Source: Rudanella sp031411995 (lineage in GTDB: Bacteria > Bacteroidota > Bacteroidia > Cytophagales > Spirosomataceae). From it: 64,000 bases of DNA. Of the stretch, positions 25,174-34,127 are shown in pieces; positions within the stretch are counted from its first letter, which is position 1; every line of letters starts with the position of its first letter. Under the pieces are notes generated by a model that did no database searches, had not been told where the DNA came from, and saw only the letters and a list, made by a program, of their open reading frames with translations. The DNA lies in assembly GCA_031411995.1 (NCBI GenBank), contig JANOCD010000134.1, positions 1-64,000 on the forward strand, read 5' to 3'. A program made the translations under genes and the position numbers.

Positions 25174-25557
25174 CTATTGCCCGATTAATTCAGTATAGGC
25201 TTCCATACTGAGCAGATCATCGTTGGTGTCGGCATCAGCAGGTTTTACCTTCACAATCCAGCCTTTTTCGTAGGGGTCGGTATTGACTAATTCAGGCGAT
25301 TTTTCGATCTCGGTGTTTACTTCCAATACCTCACCGTCGATGGGCATAAACAGATCTGAAACCGTTTTAACAGCCTCTACCGAGCCGAACACCTCGCCTT
25401 TGCTCAATGTTTGACCAACGGTGTTGATGTCTACGTAAACAATGTCGCCGAGTTCGTGCTGGGCGAAATCAGTAATACCAATAATGGCCGTACCATCGGC
25501 TTCAATTTTGATCCACTCGTGATCGGGCGTGTATTTGAGTTCCTGCGGGAAGTTCAT
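25174..25557 (-). CDS. gcvH: Glycine cleavage system H protein
   Basis: Lipoyl carrier that shuttles the aminomethyl group between the P, T and L proteins. The lipoylation motif is GSVEAVKTVSDL with Lys64. The N-terminal YTPDHEWIKIE and the C-terminal EAYTELIGQ are typical, and 127 aa is the standard length. No other gcv gene is near. A hairpin with a T run follows the stop. Confidence 0.95.
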   Translation of the reverse strand: MNFPQELKYTPDHEWIKIEADGTAIIGITDFAQHELGDIVYVDINTVGQTLSKGEVFGSVEAVKTVSDLFMPIDGEVLEVNTEIEKSPELVNTDPYEKGWIVKVKPADADTNDDLLSMEAYTELIGQ

Positions 25558-25704
25558 TGATCGGTCGATATTTGACCTGCAAAATACGGCAGTGCAGGCG
25601 TGAATTGCAAACGGATGGGGGTATGGGTTTGTTCCTCGTTGCCGATGATGTACTTTCGTACAAAATCGCCTTCGCCTTTCCTACCAATTTCACTACGACA
25701 AAAA

Positions 25705-27204
25705 ATGACCAAGCCAGACGTTGACGTTGCCATTATCGGAGCCGGGTTCGGCGGGTTGGGAGCGGCCATTAAGTTGCTACAAACCGGACGCAATTCGTTT
25801 GTGGTGTTCGAGCGAGCCAACGAAGTGGGCGGCACCTGGCGCGAAAACACCTATCCCGGTTGCGCCTGCGATGTTGCCTCACACCTGTATTCGTTCTCGT
25901 TCGCGCCTAACCCCCGCTGGTCGCGGAAGTTCTCGCCCCAACCCGAAATTCTGGCGTATCTCAAAAACTGCGTCGAACAATATGGTCTGAAGCCCTACAT
26001 CCGCTACAATACCGAAATCATCCACACCGAGTTTCTGGAAGATCAGGCCATCTGGCAACTCACCGACCGGGCCGGAAACAGGCTGACAGCGCGGGTTGTT
26101 GTTGGGGCTACCGGGCCGCTCAACCGCCCCAGCATACCGAAATTAAAAGGGAGTGATTTATTTACTGGCAAGATGTTTCACTCGGCCAACTGGGATCATA
26201 CCGTTGATTTGGCAGGCAAACGGGTGGCGGTGATCGGAACCGGAGCCAGTGCCATTCAGATTGTGCCGGCACTGGCCAAAACCGTCAGCCAACTCCATGT
26301 GTTTCAGCGCACGGCTCCTTACGTGGCTCCCCGCATGGATCAGGGTTATTCGCCATTCTGGCAGGGCGTGTATCGGCGTTTCCCAACGGTGCAGAAAGCC
26401 CACCGGAGCATGGTGTATTGGCTCAATGAGTTCTTTGGTCTGTCGTTTTTGGGCAACAACACCATCAATAAACTCGGAACAGCCAGAACCCGCCAACACC
26501 TCGAAGCCGCCATTTCCGACCCCGAACTCCGCCAAAAAGTCACGCCTGACTATAAAATGGGCTGCAAGCGCGTGCTGGTCTCCGACGATTATTACCCGGC
26601 CCTCACCCGCCCCAATGTGGAGTTGGTCACCGACCGAATTGACAAACTGTCGGCAACGGGCATCATCACCACCGATGGCAAAGAAAGGCCTGTCGATGTG
26701 GTTATTTACAGTACGGGCTTCGTGGCTGCCGACATCATCAGCGACCTCCACATTACGGGCCTCAACGGACGCAACCTAATGGGTGAATGGCTCAAAACAG
26801 GCCCTGAAGCCTACATGGGCATGACCGCTTCGGGTTTCCCCAATCTGGTTTTCTTAGTGGGGCCAAACACCGGGCTGGGTCATAATTCCATCATCCACAT
26901 GATCGAATCACAGGTGGCCTACCTGCTCGACTATCTCGGGCTGCTCGACAAAGCGGGCGAGGGTGCTTATTTAGACGTGAAACCCGACGTTCAACGGGCT
27001 TATAACGACAGAATTCAGGAGCAGTTACAGGGAACGGTTTGGGCTTCGGGTTGCGCGAGTTGGTATCACAACGAAGCCGGGCGAAACACCACCATTTGGC
27101 CAGCCCTCACTGTCACCTACCGAAAACTGACCCGCCGGGTGAAACCGGAGGCTTATTCAGTGAAGAAAGGAACCACTTACTCACCCGTTTTCACCCCGGC
27201 CTGA
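25705..27204 (+). CDS. Flavin-containing monooxygenase, Baeyer-Villiger type
   Basis: FAD- and NADPH-dependent monooxygenase, 499 aa. The first Rossmann motif is GAGFGGLG near residue 11. It is followed by GGTWRENTYPGCACD, the fingerprint FTGKMFHSANWDH (FxGxxxHxxxW), and the second dinucleotide motif GTGASAIQ near 180. The set is diagnostic for the Baeyer-Villiger/FMO group that inserts oxygen beside a carbonyl. Substrate unknown. I chose the ATG at 25705, which starts just before the Rossmann strand. Its 3' end overlaps the convergent FN3 gene by 28 nt. Confidence 0.9.
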   Translation: MTKPDVDVAIIGAGFGGLGAAIKLLQTGRNSFVVFERANEVGGTWRENTYPGCACDVASHLYSFSFAPNPRWSRKFSPQPEILAYLKNCVEQYGLKPYIRYNTEIIHTEFLEDQAIWQLTDRAGNRLTARVVVGATGPLNRPSIPKLKGSDLFTGKMFHSANWDHTVDLAGKRVAVIGTGASAIQIVPALAKTVSQLHVFQRTAPYVAPRMDQGYSPFWQGVYRRFPTVQKAHRSMVYWLNEFFGLSFLGNNTINKLGTARTRQHLEAAISDPELRQKVTPDYKMGCKRVLVSDDYYPALTRPNVELVTDRIDKLSATGIITTDGKERPVDVVIYSTGFVAADIISDLHITGLNGRNLMGEWLKTGPEAYMGMTASGFPNLVFLVGPNTGLGHNSIIHMIESQVAYLLDYLGLLDKAGEGAYLDVKPDVQRAYNDRIQEQLQGTVWASGCASWYHNEAGRNTTIWPALTVTYRKLTRRVKPEAYSVKKGTTYSPVFTPA

Positions 27205-30200
27205 ACGCCAAATTTCAACGTTCCACCCAACTCAAACCGAAACGATTTGGCGGCTCCGCTGAATAGGCCCGGCACCTGCACCGAATGTAGTAGCCGTACC
27301 GAATCTGCGGAGGTTGGTAACCGATTGCACGACCAAACGCGGGGGTCGGCCCAAGAACCGGGCTGTACGGTGTAGAGCGACGAGCAATCAGGAAAGGTAC
27401 GAGTAGGCATAAAAACCCAATAATCGGATCGAACCCCGGCCTCACACACAAGCTGTAAATCAACTTCATAGACCGTATTGCCTTTTAACCCTGTTATCGC
27501 GAACGGCACGGTGTTCATACTGGCACTTTGCTGCCAGGCTGGACTGCCCGACGCACGGTAACGAGCAGCATATTGCACGCCCGGCAAACTAGCTACCGTA
27601 AGTGTCACGGATGTTGCCCCCACTAACCGTGTCGGGTAGGGATTCATCGTCGAAGGCCACTGGCATTCAGCTTTAAACGGGGTCCCATCGACCCAGTTTG
27701 ATCCCTGATTTGTGCCACAGTTCCTCCGAACCTGCCATTGGTAGGTAGTCTGATTGGTCAGTCCCGTGAGCGAAAAGGGAGGCTGCACACCCAGAATAAA
27801 CACCCAATTACTGGTTCCGATGGGCCGATACGTTACGTCAAACAGGCTGCCCGGCAGTTCGTTGGCCCAACTGATGGTTGCTGTTGCTGCTGTTTTGCCC
27901 ATCAGCATTAGGGAAGTCGGCTCAGTGCAGCCCGTCAGAAACGGCATTACCGCCGAGAACGCGCTACCCGTATTACCGCAGATTGAACGGACGCGCCATT
28001 CGTGGAGCGTGTTGGACGTGAGGCCACCGAGCAGATAGGTCTCGGAGGTTACGTTGCTGATGGTTGTCCAGGTTTCGGTGCCACCGGGTCGGGTAGGCGA
28101 TTGCCGCCATTGGAGTTCGTGAGTGCGGCCTGTGATGCCGGTCCCCCACCACAATTGGGCAGAAGTTGGCCCCGTTCGGGCAATGGGCGTGTTGTATAGT
28201 CCGCTATTGGGGCAAAAGGTCGTGAACTGGTACTGCTCGGAAGTGGCCGGAACCGTCGTGTTAGGACAAATGGCTTGCACCTGGTATTCATACGCGGTCT
28301 GATCGGTCAGCCCCGTGAGCGTAACGGCATCGTTGGCCGTGCGAATGGCTTGCCAATCGGTTGCACCAGCTACCCGCCACTGGAAATCAACCGACCCAGG
28401 AGCTGCATACATTGACCGCACAAACCGAATACGGGCAGTGGTTGTCTGAAGATCTTCAAGGCTGGTATAGAACCCTTGCGGCAAGGTGCAGCGAGTGGTG
28501 AAGGTGCTGCCCCCGACATAGCCCGGCTGGAGAGCCGGGCTTGCTGCCAGGCAATTTGGCTGGACATAGTAGTGATAGGTCGTCCGAGGCATTAAACCGC
28601 TCAACACCAAGCTGGTACTGGTTATTCCTGTGATCTGTTGCCAGGAAGTGGCTGTTGAAGCCCGCCAGAAAACCGTGTACGACGGAGCCGCCACCGACGG
28701 AGTCCAACTTAGGTAAGCAGTTGTTTCGCCCACATCCACTGTCGTGTTGGTCAAATTTATCAGACAGTCAGACAGCGTTTTAAACGAGCTGCCTTGTGAG
28801 CTTAGATACTGGCCGTTGGTGCAGAGTGTCCGCACCTCCCAAACATAACCTGTGCTGTGTATCAGCCCGGACAGACTATAGGTGGTCGAAACCAGATTGG
28901 GTACGGTTGTCCATTCGGTGGTAGTGGTCGGTCGCCAGCGAAGTTCATAGATTCCGTTGTCGCTTGAGGAGTAATTCCACGAAAGTTCCGCCGTCGTGGG
29001 CTTCACCGACGACCGCAGCACGGCCGGTGCCGAACAACCCGTTGCGAACGTATTCGTATTCTGATAACCACTGTAAATACCCGGCGAACACCGATACCGA
29101 ATGCGCCATTCGTAGCTACTGCCCGTCTGGAGATCCGTCAACAAATAGCCATTGCTGGTCAGGTCCGAAACGGTTATCCAGTCCTGCGCCGGTGTTGTTG
29201 TAAGCCGCCATTGAAGGTCAAACTGCGTGATGTCGGGGCGGTTATACGACGACCACCGCAACCGGGCTGAGTTGGCTGTGACATCGGTGGTTTCAGTCGA
29301 TATACTTACCCCACAATGCGTCTGCCAGCTTGCCGCATAAGTCGAGGCCACCGGGTTGGGCGTATCGTTTGTGGGACAATTAGTCAGCACCTGAAACTGG
29401 TAGGAGGTCTGGTTGGTCAGCCCCGTGAGGAGCAGCGTAGATTCGGTCAGGTTCGGAACGGAATTCCAGACCGACGCTCCCTGTTGCCGCCATTGCACCG
29501 TGTACCGAACGCCCTCATACACAATGGAATTCCAGTTGAGTTTCGCGGTGGCATCGGTTATGTCCGATATCCAAAGCGTAGTCACGGCTGGGCATTCGGC
29601 ACGGAACACCGGACCACTCACATAGCCCGATTCCAGGCCATTACCACAAATGGTCTTTACTTGCCACTCGTATTCCCGGCCAACGGTCATGCCTGCTTTG
29701 GTCACGGGGCTTTTCGTCAGGCCCGTATCCTCGCCCCAGTTGCCCACATTGCGCTCCCGAAACCGCACCGAATAGGTCACGGTGGGGTCGTCGGCGGTCC
29801 AATTCAGGTTAATCAGGGTAAACGTTGTGGATTTAATAAACAGGCCGGTTGGCTCTTTGCAATTTGTATTGAACGTACTCGAACTCGAATAGCCCGACCA
29901 CACCGTTGCCGAACAACGTGCCCGAATGCGGGTCTCATAGGTGTTGCCGGGAGCCAGATTTTCCAGAATCCAGTTGTTTCCGCTAATGTCGCCAATAATG
30001 GTCCAGTTGGCTTGTCCGGCCAGTCGCCATTCCAGGTCATATCGCCCAATGCCAGACGAATTCCAGCTCAGTCGGGCCGACGTGCGCGTTAAGGCAAATC
30101 CATAAATACTCCAGGGCGCATTGCAGGGAAGCAGGAACGAAGACCCGCTGGCATAGGCCGACGTGATGCCGTCGCCACACAGGAGCCGGACGCGCCATTC

Positions 30201-31790
30201 GTAGGTAAGGCCAGGGGTTAGGTTCCCCAGGGCCACCGTTGTTTCGTTGGCCTGCACTGTTGTCCAGTCGGGAAAACCCGTTGGGCGATACTGCACTTCA
30301 TACGAACTCGTTGGCCCGCTCCAACTCAGCACCGCCCCGGTAGCTCTGGTGGTGTTTACCTGCAAACTGTTTGGGTTCGCACAGGTTAGCTGCACACTTT
30401 GCGACGATCCGTAGCCTGAAGTTGGCGTTGTGCTGCTCAAACTACACACCCGCTGAAGTTGCCATTCATAAATAAGCCCGTTGGTCAGGCCGGTGAGCGT
30501 ATGAACAGTGTTGGTCAGACCAGGAACCACCGTCCAGTTAGCACCGCCAACGGACCGCCAGCGCAGATCATACCGAACATTATCTTCGTCGCCTGTCCAC
30601 CGAATAGTTGCGGCTGTTCCTTTTAACTCGGAGGCATAGCCAATGGGAGCGGCATTGCAGCGCGTGAGGAACGAACTGCCCGATACAAACGACGACCTTG
30701 CCGCAGGCGTACAAACGGCCTGCACTTGCCAGTCATAATTGGTATCAACAGTCAGGTTACGCAGTCGGTAGATACCCAGTTCCAGATTGGCGAGCGTGTT
30801 CCAGTTGGTTTGGTTGCTGGGTTTCCAGTGTAACGTAAAACTGGCCAGCGGTTCCGTGCTGCTCCAGGTTAGTAAGATAGACGAGGCATCGACCGACCCC
30901 GCATTCAGGGTAGGCGCAGGGCAGTTTGTCCCAAACGATTGCACAGCCGAATAATCCGACTGCACCAACGCCGAGCAAACCGCCCGCACGCGCCATTCAT
31001 ACCGGGTGTTGTTGGTCAGATCAATGAGGTTTGTGTTGCCGCTGGTAGTAGTCAGGCTATTCCAGGTAGTTGCGCCTTGTGGTCGCCACTGGACCTCATG
31101 CGGCAGGTTGGATTGGCTGCTATTCCAGTTGAGTCGTGCCCGATTGTAGGAGATTCCCGATGCGTTAAGAGCTGTAGGCATTGGGCATTCCGGTCTGAAC
31201 ACGGGGCCAGCCAAAAAGTTCGATGTGGCCGATGCCGAGCATACCGTTCTGGCCTGCCATTCATACAGGGTTCCCATGGTCAAACCCGTCAATGAGTAAG
31301 TCGATGTGATTAGGCCGTCCACGGAGTTCCAGGTGCTGGTGTTAACGGGTCGCCATTGCAGTTCGGTGGGTGCATTATAAACCGAAGCCGACCAAGAAAG
31401 AGAAGCTCCATTGTAGTTTATGGAGTTGACATAGGTAGAATATAACGCGCTACAAACCGTCCGGAACACCTGCGTGGCGGCAAACGCCGACGTATCGCCA
31501 GGAACGCAAACACTACGCACCCGCCATTCGTAGGTAGTATTGTTTGTTAAGCCCGAAAAACTGTATTGGGTCGTGGTGAGACTGGCTGGCACAGTCCAGG
31601 TGGCGGCTCCTGCAACCCGCCATTGCACCTGATACTGACTTGCGGCAGTGCCAGAAAACCAGTATGCCAAAGCTGACTGGTGCGTGATATTTTGGGTGTA
31701 GAGACTCGAAGGGGTCTGACAAGTCGTTTGGGCATAAAGCCCACAAGTGAGGCATACCAACAAAAATGTCAGTAGAAGTGTTTTCATCAA
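27177..31790 (-). CDS. Giant secreted protein with 16 fibronectin type III repeats
   Basis: 1537 aa with signal peptide MMKTLLLTFLLVCLTCGLYAQ, then about 16 FN3 domains of 85-95 residues. Each has a pattern of W.S....Y...WR......W..V......L..LT..T.YEW.VR..C; a Cys closes each unit (for example TYEWRVRSVC, RYEWRVRAVC, VYEVDLQLVC). The C-terminal 80 residues form a different module starting GSWADPRVWSCNRLP. No standard type IX sorting domain is evident. A cell-surface adhesin-like role is likely by analogy only. The units differ enough in DNA that they are not recent copies. Confidence 0.88.
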   Translation of the reverse strand: MMKTLLLTFLLVCLTCGLYAQTTCQTPSSLYTQNITHQSALAYWFSGTAASQYQVQWRVAGAATWTVPASLTTTQYSFSGLTNNTTYEWRVRSVCVPGDTSAFAATQVFRTVCSALYSTYVNSINYNGASLSWSASVYNAPTELQWRPVNTSTWNSVDGLITSTYSLTGLTMGTLYEWQARTVCSASATSNFLAGPVFRPECPMPTALNASGISYNRARLNWNSSQSNLPHEVQWRPQGATTWNSLTTTSGNTNLIDLTNNTRYEWRVRAVCSALVQSDYSAVQSFGTNCPAPTLNAGSVDASSILLTWSSTEPLASFTLHWKPSNQTNWNTLANLELGIYRLRNLTVDTNYDWQVQAVCTPAARSSFVSGSSFLTRCNAAPIGYASELKGTAATIRWTGDEDNVRYDLRWRSVGGANWTVVPGLTNTVHTLTGLTNGLIYEWQLQRVCSLSSTTPTSGYGSSQSVQLTCANPNSLQVNTTRATGAVLSWSGPTSSYEVQYRPTGFPDWTTVQANETTVALGNLTPGLTYEWRVRLLCGDGITSAYASGSSFLLPCNAPWSIYGFALTRTSARLSWNSSGIGRYDLEWRLAGQANWTIIGDISGNNWILENLAPGNTYETRIRARCSATVWSGYSSSSTFNTNCKEPTGLFIKSTTFTLINLNWTADDPTVTYSVRFRERNVGNWGEDTGLTKSPVTKAGMTVGREYEWQVKTICGNGLESGYVSGPVFRAECPAVTTLWISDITDATAKLNWNSIVYEGVRYTVQWRQQGASVWNSVPNLTESTLLLTGLTNQTSYQFQVLTNCPTNDTPNPVASTYAASWQTHCGVSISTETTDVTANSARLRWSSYNRPDITQFDLQWRLTTTPAQDWITVSDLTSNGYLLTDLQTGSSYEWRIRYRCSPGIYSGYQNTNTFATGCSAPAVLRSSVKPTTAELSWNYSSSDNGIYELRWRPTTTTEWTTVPNLVSTTYSLSGLIHSTGYVWEVRTLCTNGQYLSSQGSSFKTLSDCLINLTNTTVDVGETTAYLSWTPSVAAPSYTVFWRASTATSWQQITGITSTSLVLSGLMPRTTYHYYVQPNCLAASPALQPGYVGGSTFTTRCTLPQGFYTSLEDLQTTTARIRFVRSMYAAPGSVDFQWRVAGATDWQAIRTANDAVTLTGLTDQTAYEYQVQAICPNTTVPATSEQYQFTTFCPNSGLYNTPIARTGPTSAQLWWGTGITGRTHELQWRQSPTRPGGTETWTTISNVTSETYLLGGLTSNTLHEWRVRSICGNTGSAFSAVMPFLTGCTEPTSLMLMGKTAATATISWANELPGSLFDVTYRPIGTSNWVFILGVQPPFSLTGLTNQTTYQWQVRRNCGTNQGSNWVDGTPFKAECQWPSTMNPYPTRLVGATSVTLTVASLPGVQYAARYRASGSPAWQQSASMNTVPFAITGLKGNTVYEVDLQLVCEAGVRSDYWVFMPTRTFPDCSSLYTVQPGSWADPRVWSCNRLPTSADSVRLLHSVQVPGLFSGAAKSFRFELGGTLKFGVQAGVKTGE

Positions 31791-31928
31791 GAAAGGAAGT
31801 AGAGCTTAAGCACAATTCGGCACCATCATTAGGCTACAAATTGATTAATGCAAAGATGCAAAATAGGTGCTACATTCTACGGCCCAAATTAACTGACAAG
31901 CATGGAATTGTGCTAAAAAACAGAGTTT

Positions 31929-32522
31929 TCACTTCCGCCACTTCAGGGTTTGGAGCATGTGCTGCACGTCCTGCCGGATGTATTGAATCACGGGGGCCAG
32001 CGAATCGTTGGCGGTGGCGGTGTTGAAATAGAGTGCTCCCCGCAAAAAGTGGGTCGTCGTATCGGTTGTGATGAACTGCACCTGACTGGGCACCTCGCCC
32101 TGTAACTCGATCACGTTAGCCCATAAACCCGACGGTAATTTCTGCACCTGCTCCTTAATCTCGGTGGCCTTGATCTTGTGTTTCCCCACCAGTTTATACG
32201 AATCCTGCAACATGGCCCTGAGCCGTGCCGGGTCGTTCAAAACGGGCTTGTAGGTCAGTTGAATGGTGGCGTGAAAGGCCGGATAATCCACAAAAATCCA
32301 GTGCGGTTCGGCACGGGCGAATGTATCGGGCAACACGCGGGCCAACCTGTTCACCTCAAACTGATAAGGGTGCGTTGGCTCAATAGCCACATACCGATGG
32401 GGCGGCAGGTCGATGCGGGGATAGCCTTTGGGCTTGGGAATATAGTCAGCGTCGGCGTTGGACGTGGACGAACTACAGGCAGTTAGGCCAAACAGGGCCA
32501 CCAAAAGCAACAATTTTAACAC
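31929..32522 (-). CDS. gldD: Gliding motility lipoprotein GldD
   Basis: Lipoprotein needed for gliding and linked to the type IX system in Flavobacterium. The lipobox LTAC places the Cys near 16. The motif DYIPKPKGYPRIDLPPHRY (about 26-44) is the GldD signature, and WIFVDYPAFHATIQLTYKPV follows. 197 aa is the usual size. It stands apart from other gld genes in the window; gldF is about 10 kb away. Confidence 0.9.
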   Translation of the reverse strand: MLKLLLLVALFGLTACSSSTSNADADYIPKPKGYPRIDLPPHRYVAIEPTHPYQFEVNRLARVLPDTFARAEPHWIFVDYPAFHATIQLTYKPVLNDPARLRAMLQDSYKLVGKHKIKATEIKEQVQKLPSGLWANVIELQGEVPSQVQFITTDTTTHFLRGALYFNTATANDSLAPVIQYIRQDVQHMLQTLKWRK

Positions 32523-32590
32523 AGGTAGAGGGAATGATTAACGTGCCTAACAGAAACGAAAAACCCGGCTGTTTCATTGCCGGGCTTTCC

Positions 32591-32881
32591 TTACACCTTC
32601 ACGTCTTCCAGTTGCTCTTCTTTCACCGGCTGCCCCATGAGCGTGGCAAAGCGGTTGATATTGAACGTTGGCTCAAACCAGATTTCGCCCAGCACCGGAT
32701 GCTTCACGGGGACCTCGGGGTTTTTGAGTTCGTTGAGCAACACGCCCGTTTCGCCGTGCGTGTGCCGCTTCACCATTCTGATGGTATAAAGCTGATCTTT
32801 CTTGGGCGGATTGACCCCGAACTCAGCGTAAAAAGCCAGCACCGGGGCCGGAAATTTATCGTTAATGCAAATTACTTCCAT
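32591..32881 (-). CDS. Small uncharacterised protein (96 aa)
   Basis: A soluble 96-aa protein beginning MEVICINDKFPAPVLAFYAEFGVNPP, then YTIRMVKRH and the turn HGETGVLLNELKNPEV. The C-terminal half has EPTFNINRFATLMGQP. Similar small proteins turn up beside unrelated genes and in phages of this phylum, to my recollection, but I cannot name a family. It starts 18 nt after the AIM24-like gene stop. Confidence 0.7.
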   Translation of the reverse strand: MEVICINDKFPAPVLAFYAEFGVNPPKKDQLYTIRMVKRHTHGETGVLLNELKNPEVPVKHPVLGEIWFEPTFNINRFATLMGQPVKEEQLEDVKV

Positions 32882-32899
32882 ATATCTGAACCAAGATTT

Positions 32900-33676
32900 T
32901 TAATCCAGCAAACCGCCGAGTTGCCCCAGTACGGAACCGCTTTCTTTACCGCCCTGACCACCGCCAATCGACAACCGCTGCACTAATTTCGAGATTGGCA
33001 TCGACTGCATCCAAACCCGGCCTGTGCCGCTAAGTGTAGCCAGAAACAGGCCCTCACCGCCAAAAACCATGCTTTTCAGTCCACCCGACCTCTGAATATC
33101 GAAGTGCATCTGGGGTTCGTAGGCCACCACGCAACCCGTGTCGATACGGAGGGTTTCGTTGTTCAGTTGCCGCTCGATCACCACGCCACCCGCATGAACA
33201 AAGGCCATGCCGTCGCCCTGGATTTTTTGCATGATGAAACCTTCTCCACCAAAGAAACCCGCGCCCAGCTTCTGATTGAAATGGATGCTGATTTTTGTCC
33301 CCATAGCAGCACAGAGGAACCCGTCTTTCTGCACAATCAGCGAATTTCCGTAGATGTTAGCCAGGTTAATGGGCATCACTGTTCCCGGATAGGGGGCGGC
33401 AAACGCCAATTTGCGCTTGATGCCCGCCCGGTTGGTGAAGTGCGTCATAAACAGCGACTCGCCCGTGATCAGGCGTGACCCGGCTTGCATCAACTTGCCC
33501 ATAAACCCCTGATTGGGTTGAGAGCCGTCGCCCATTTTGGTTTCAAACTGGATGCCATCTTCCATATACAGCATCGACCCGGCTTCGGCAATCACCGTCT
33601 CGTTGGGGTCCAGTTCAATCTCGACGATCTGAATATCTTCGCCGATAATCTTGTAATCAATTTCGTGAGAGTACAT
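32900..33676 (-). CDS. AIM24 / TIGR00266 family protein
   Basis: A 258-aa all-beta protein. It starts with the family pattern of an internal 'hydrophobic-Glu' block: VEIELDPNETVIAEAGSMLYMEDGIQFETKMGDGS, then SLFMTHFTNRAG and the second block GGEGFIMQKIQGDGMAFVHAGG, ending in a Gly-rich tail GGGQGGKESGSVLGQLGGLLD. These proteins are tryptophan-RNA-attenuator-like in fold, often of unknown role, near membranes. The next gene starts 34 nt away. Confidence 0.88.
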   Translation of the reverse strand: MYSHEIDYKIIGEDIQIVEIELDPNETVIAEAGSMLYMEDGIQFETKMGDGSQPNQGFMGKLMQAGSRLITGESLFMTHFTNRAGIKRKLAFAAPYPGTVMPINLANIYGNSLIVQKDGFLCAAMGTKISIHFNQKLGAGFFGGEGFIMQKIQGDGMAFVHAGGVVIERQLNNETLRIDTGCVVAYEPQMHFDIQRSGGLKSMVFGGEGLFLATLSGTGRVWMQSMPISKLVQRLSIGGGQGGKESGSVLGQLGGLLD

Positions 33677-33709
33677 TATGGTTGGAGGTTATTTGAGTGG
33701 TCTGGTTCA

Positions 33710-33997
33710 TTATCGTTTAGTCGGTTCGTCGTCAAAATCAGACTCTTCGTCTAAGTCTAACTCATCCTCTTCGGGCGTTTTTTCGTCTGATGGGGCTTCT
33801 CCGCGCAGGGTTTTGAGGTCGTCGCGGTGGCGAAGTTTTTTGTCATCGACGGTCTTGTTCAGAAACTGGTTGATCTTGTCAATGTCGTAACTGGTTGTTA
33901 TCTCGCCAAACGAATTGATCTGAATATCAAAGCCTTCGAGGTCTTTGTGGACACGCGGCTTGTCGTTTTCGTCGGAATTGGGTTTCTTCTTTGACAT
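33710..33997 (-). CDS. Small acidic/basic protein (95 aa), uncharacterised
   Basis: N-terminal Lys-rich tail MSKKKPNSDENDK, a central segment GFDIQINSFGEITTSYDIDKINQFLNKTVDDKKLRHR, and a strongly acidic C-terminus (EEDELDLDEESDFDDE). I do not recognise it; the bipolar charge suggests a partner-binding protein. The start is preceded by AAACCAACC, and the acidic tail is low-complexity. Confidence 0.7.
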   Translation of the reverse strand: MSKKKPNSDENDKPRVHKDLEGFDIQINSFGEITTSYDIDKINQFLNKTVDDKKLRHRDDLKTLRGEAPSDEKTPEEDELDLDEESDFDDEPTKR

Positions 33998-34127
33998 GGT
34001 TGGTTATCGGTTTATGCGTTGGTCTGATACCTTAACTACGAAGAACGCAAAAAGTCCGACCTTCTCAAGGGTTCCTTTCAAAAGTAGGAGTCTCTGAAAC
34101 GTCGGACAATAGGAGTTGTGTAGACGG

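Noticed and set aside
27300..31700. CRISPR or tandem DNA repeat array
   Set aside because: The periodicity is at protein level (FN3 domains of about 90 aa); the DNA units are diverged and in one open frame.
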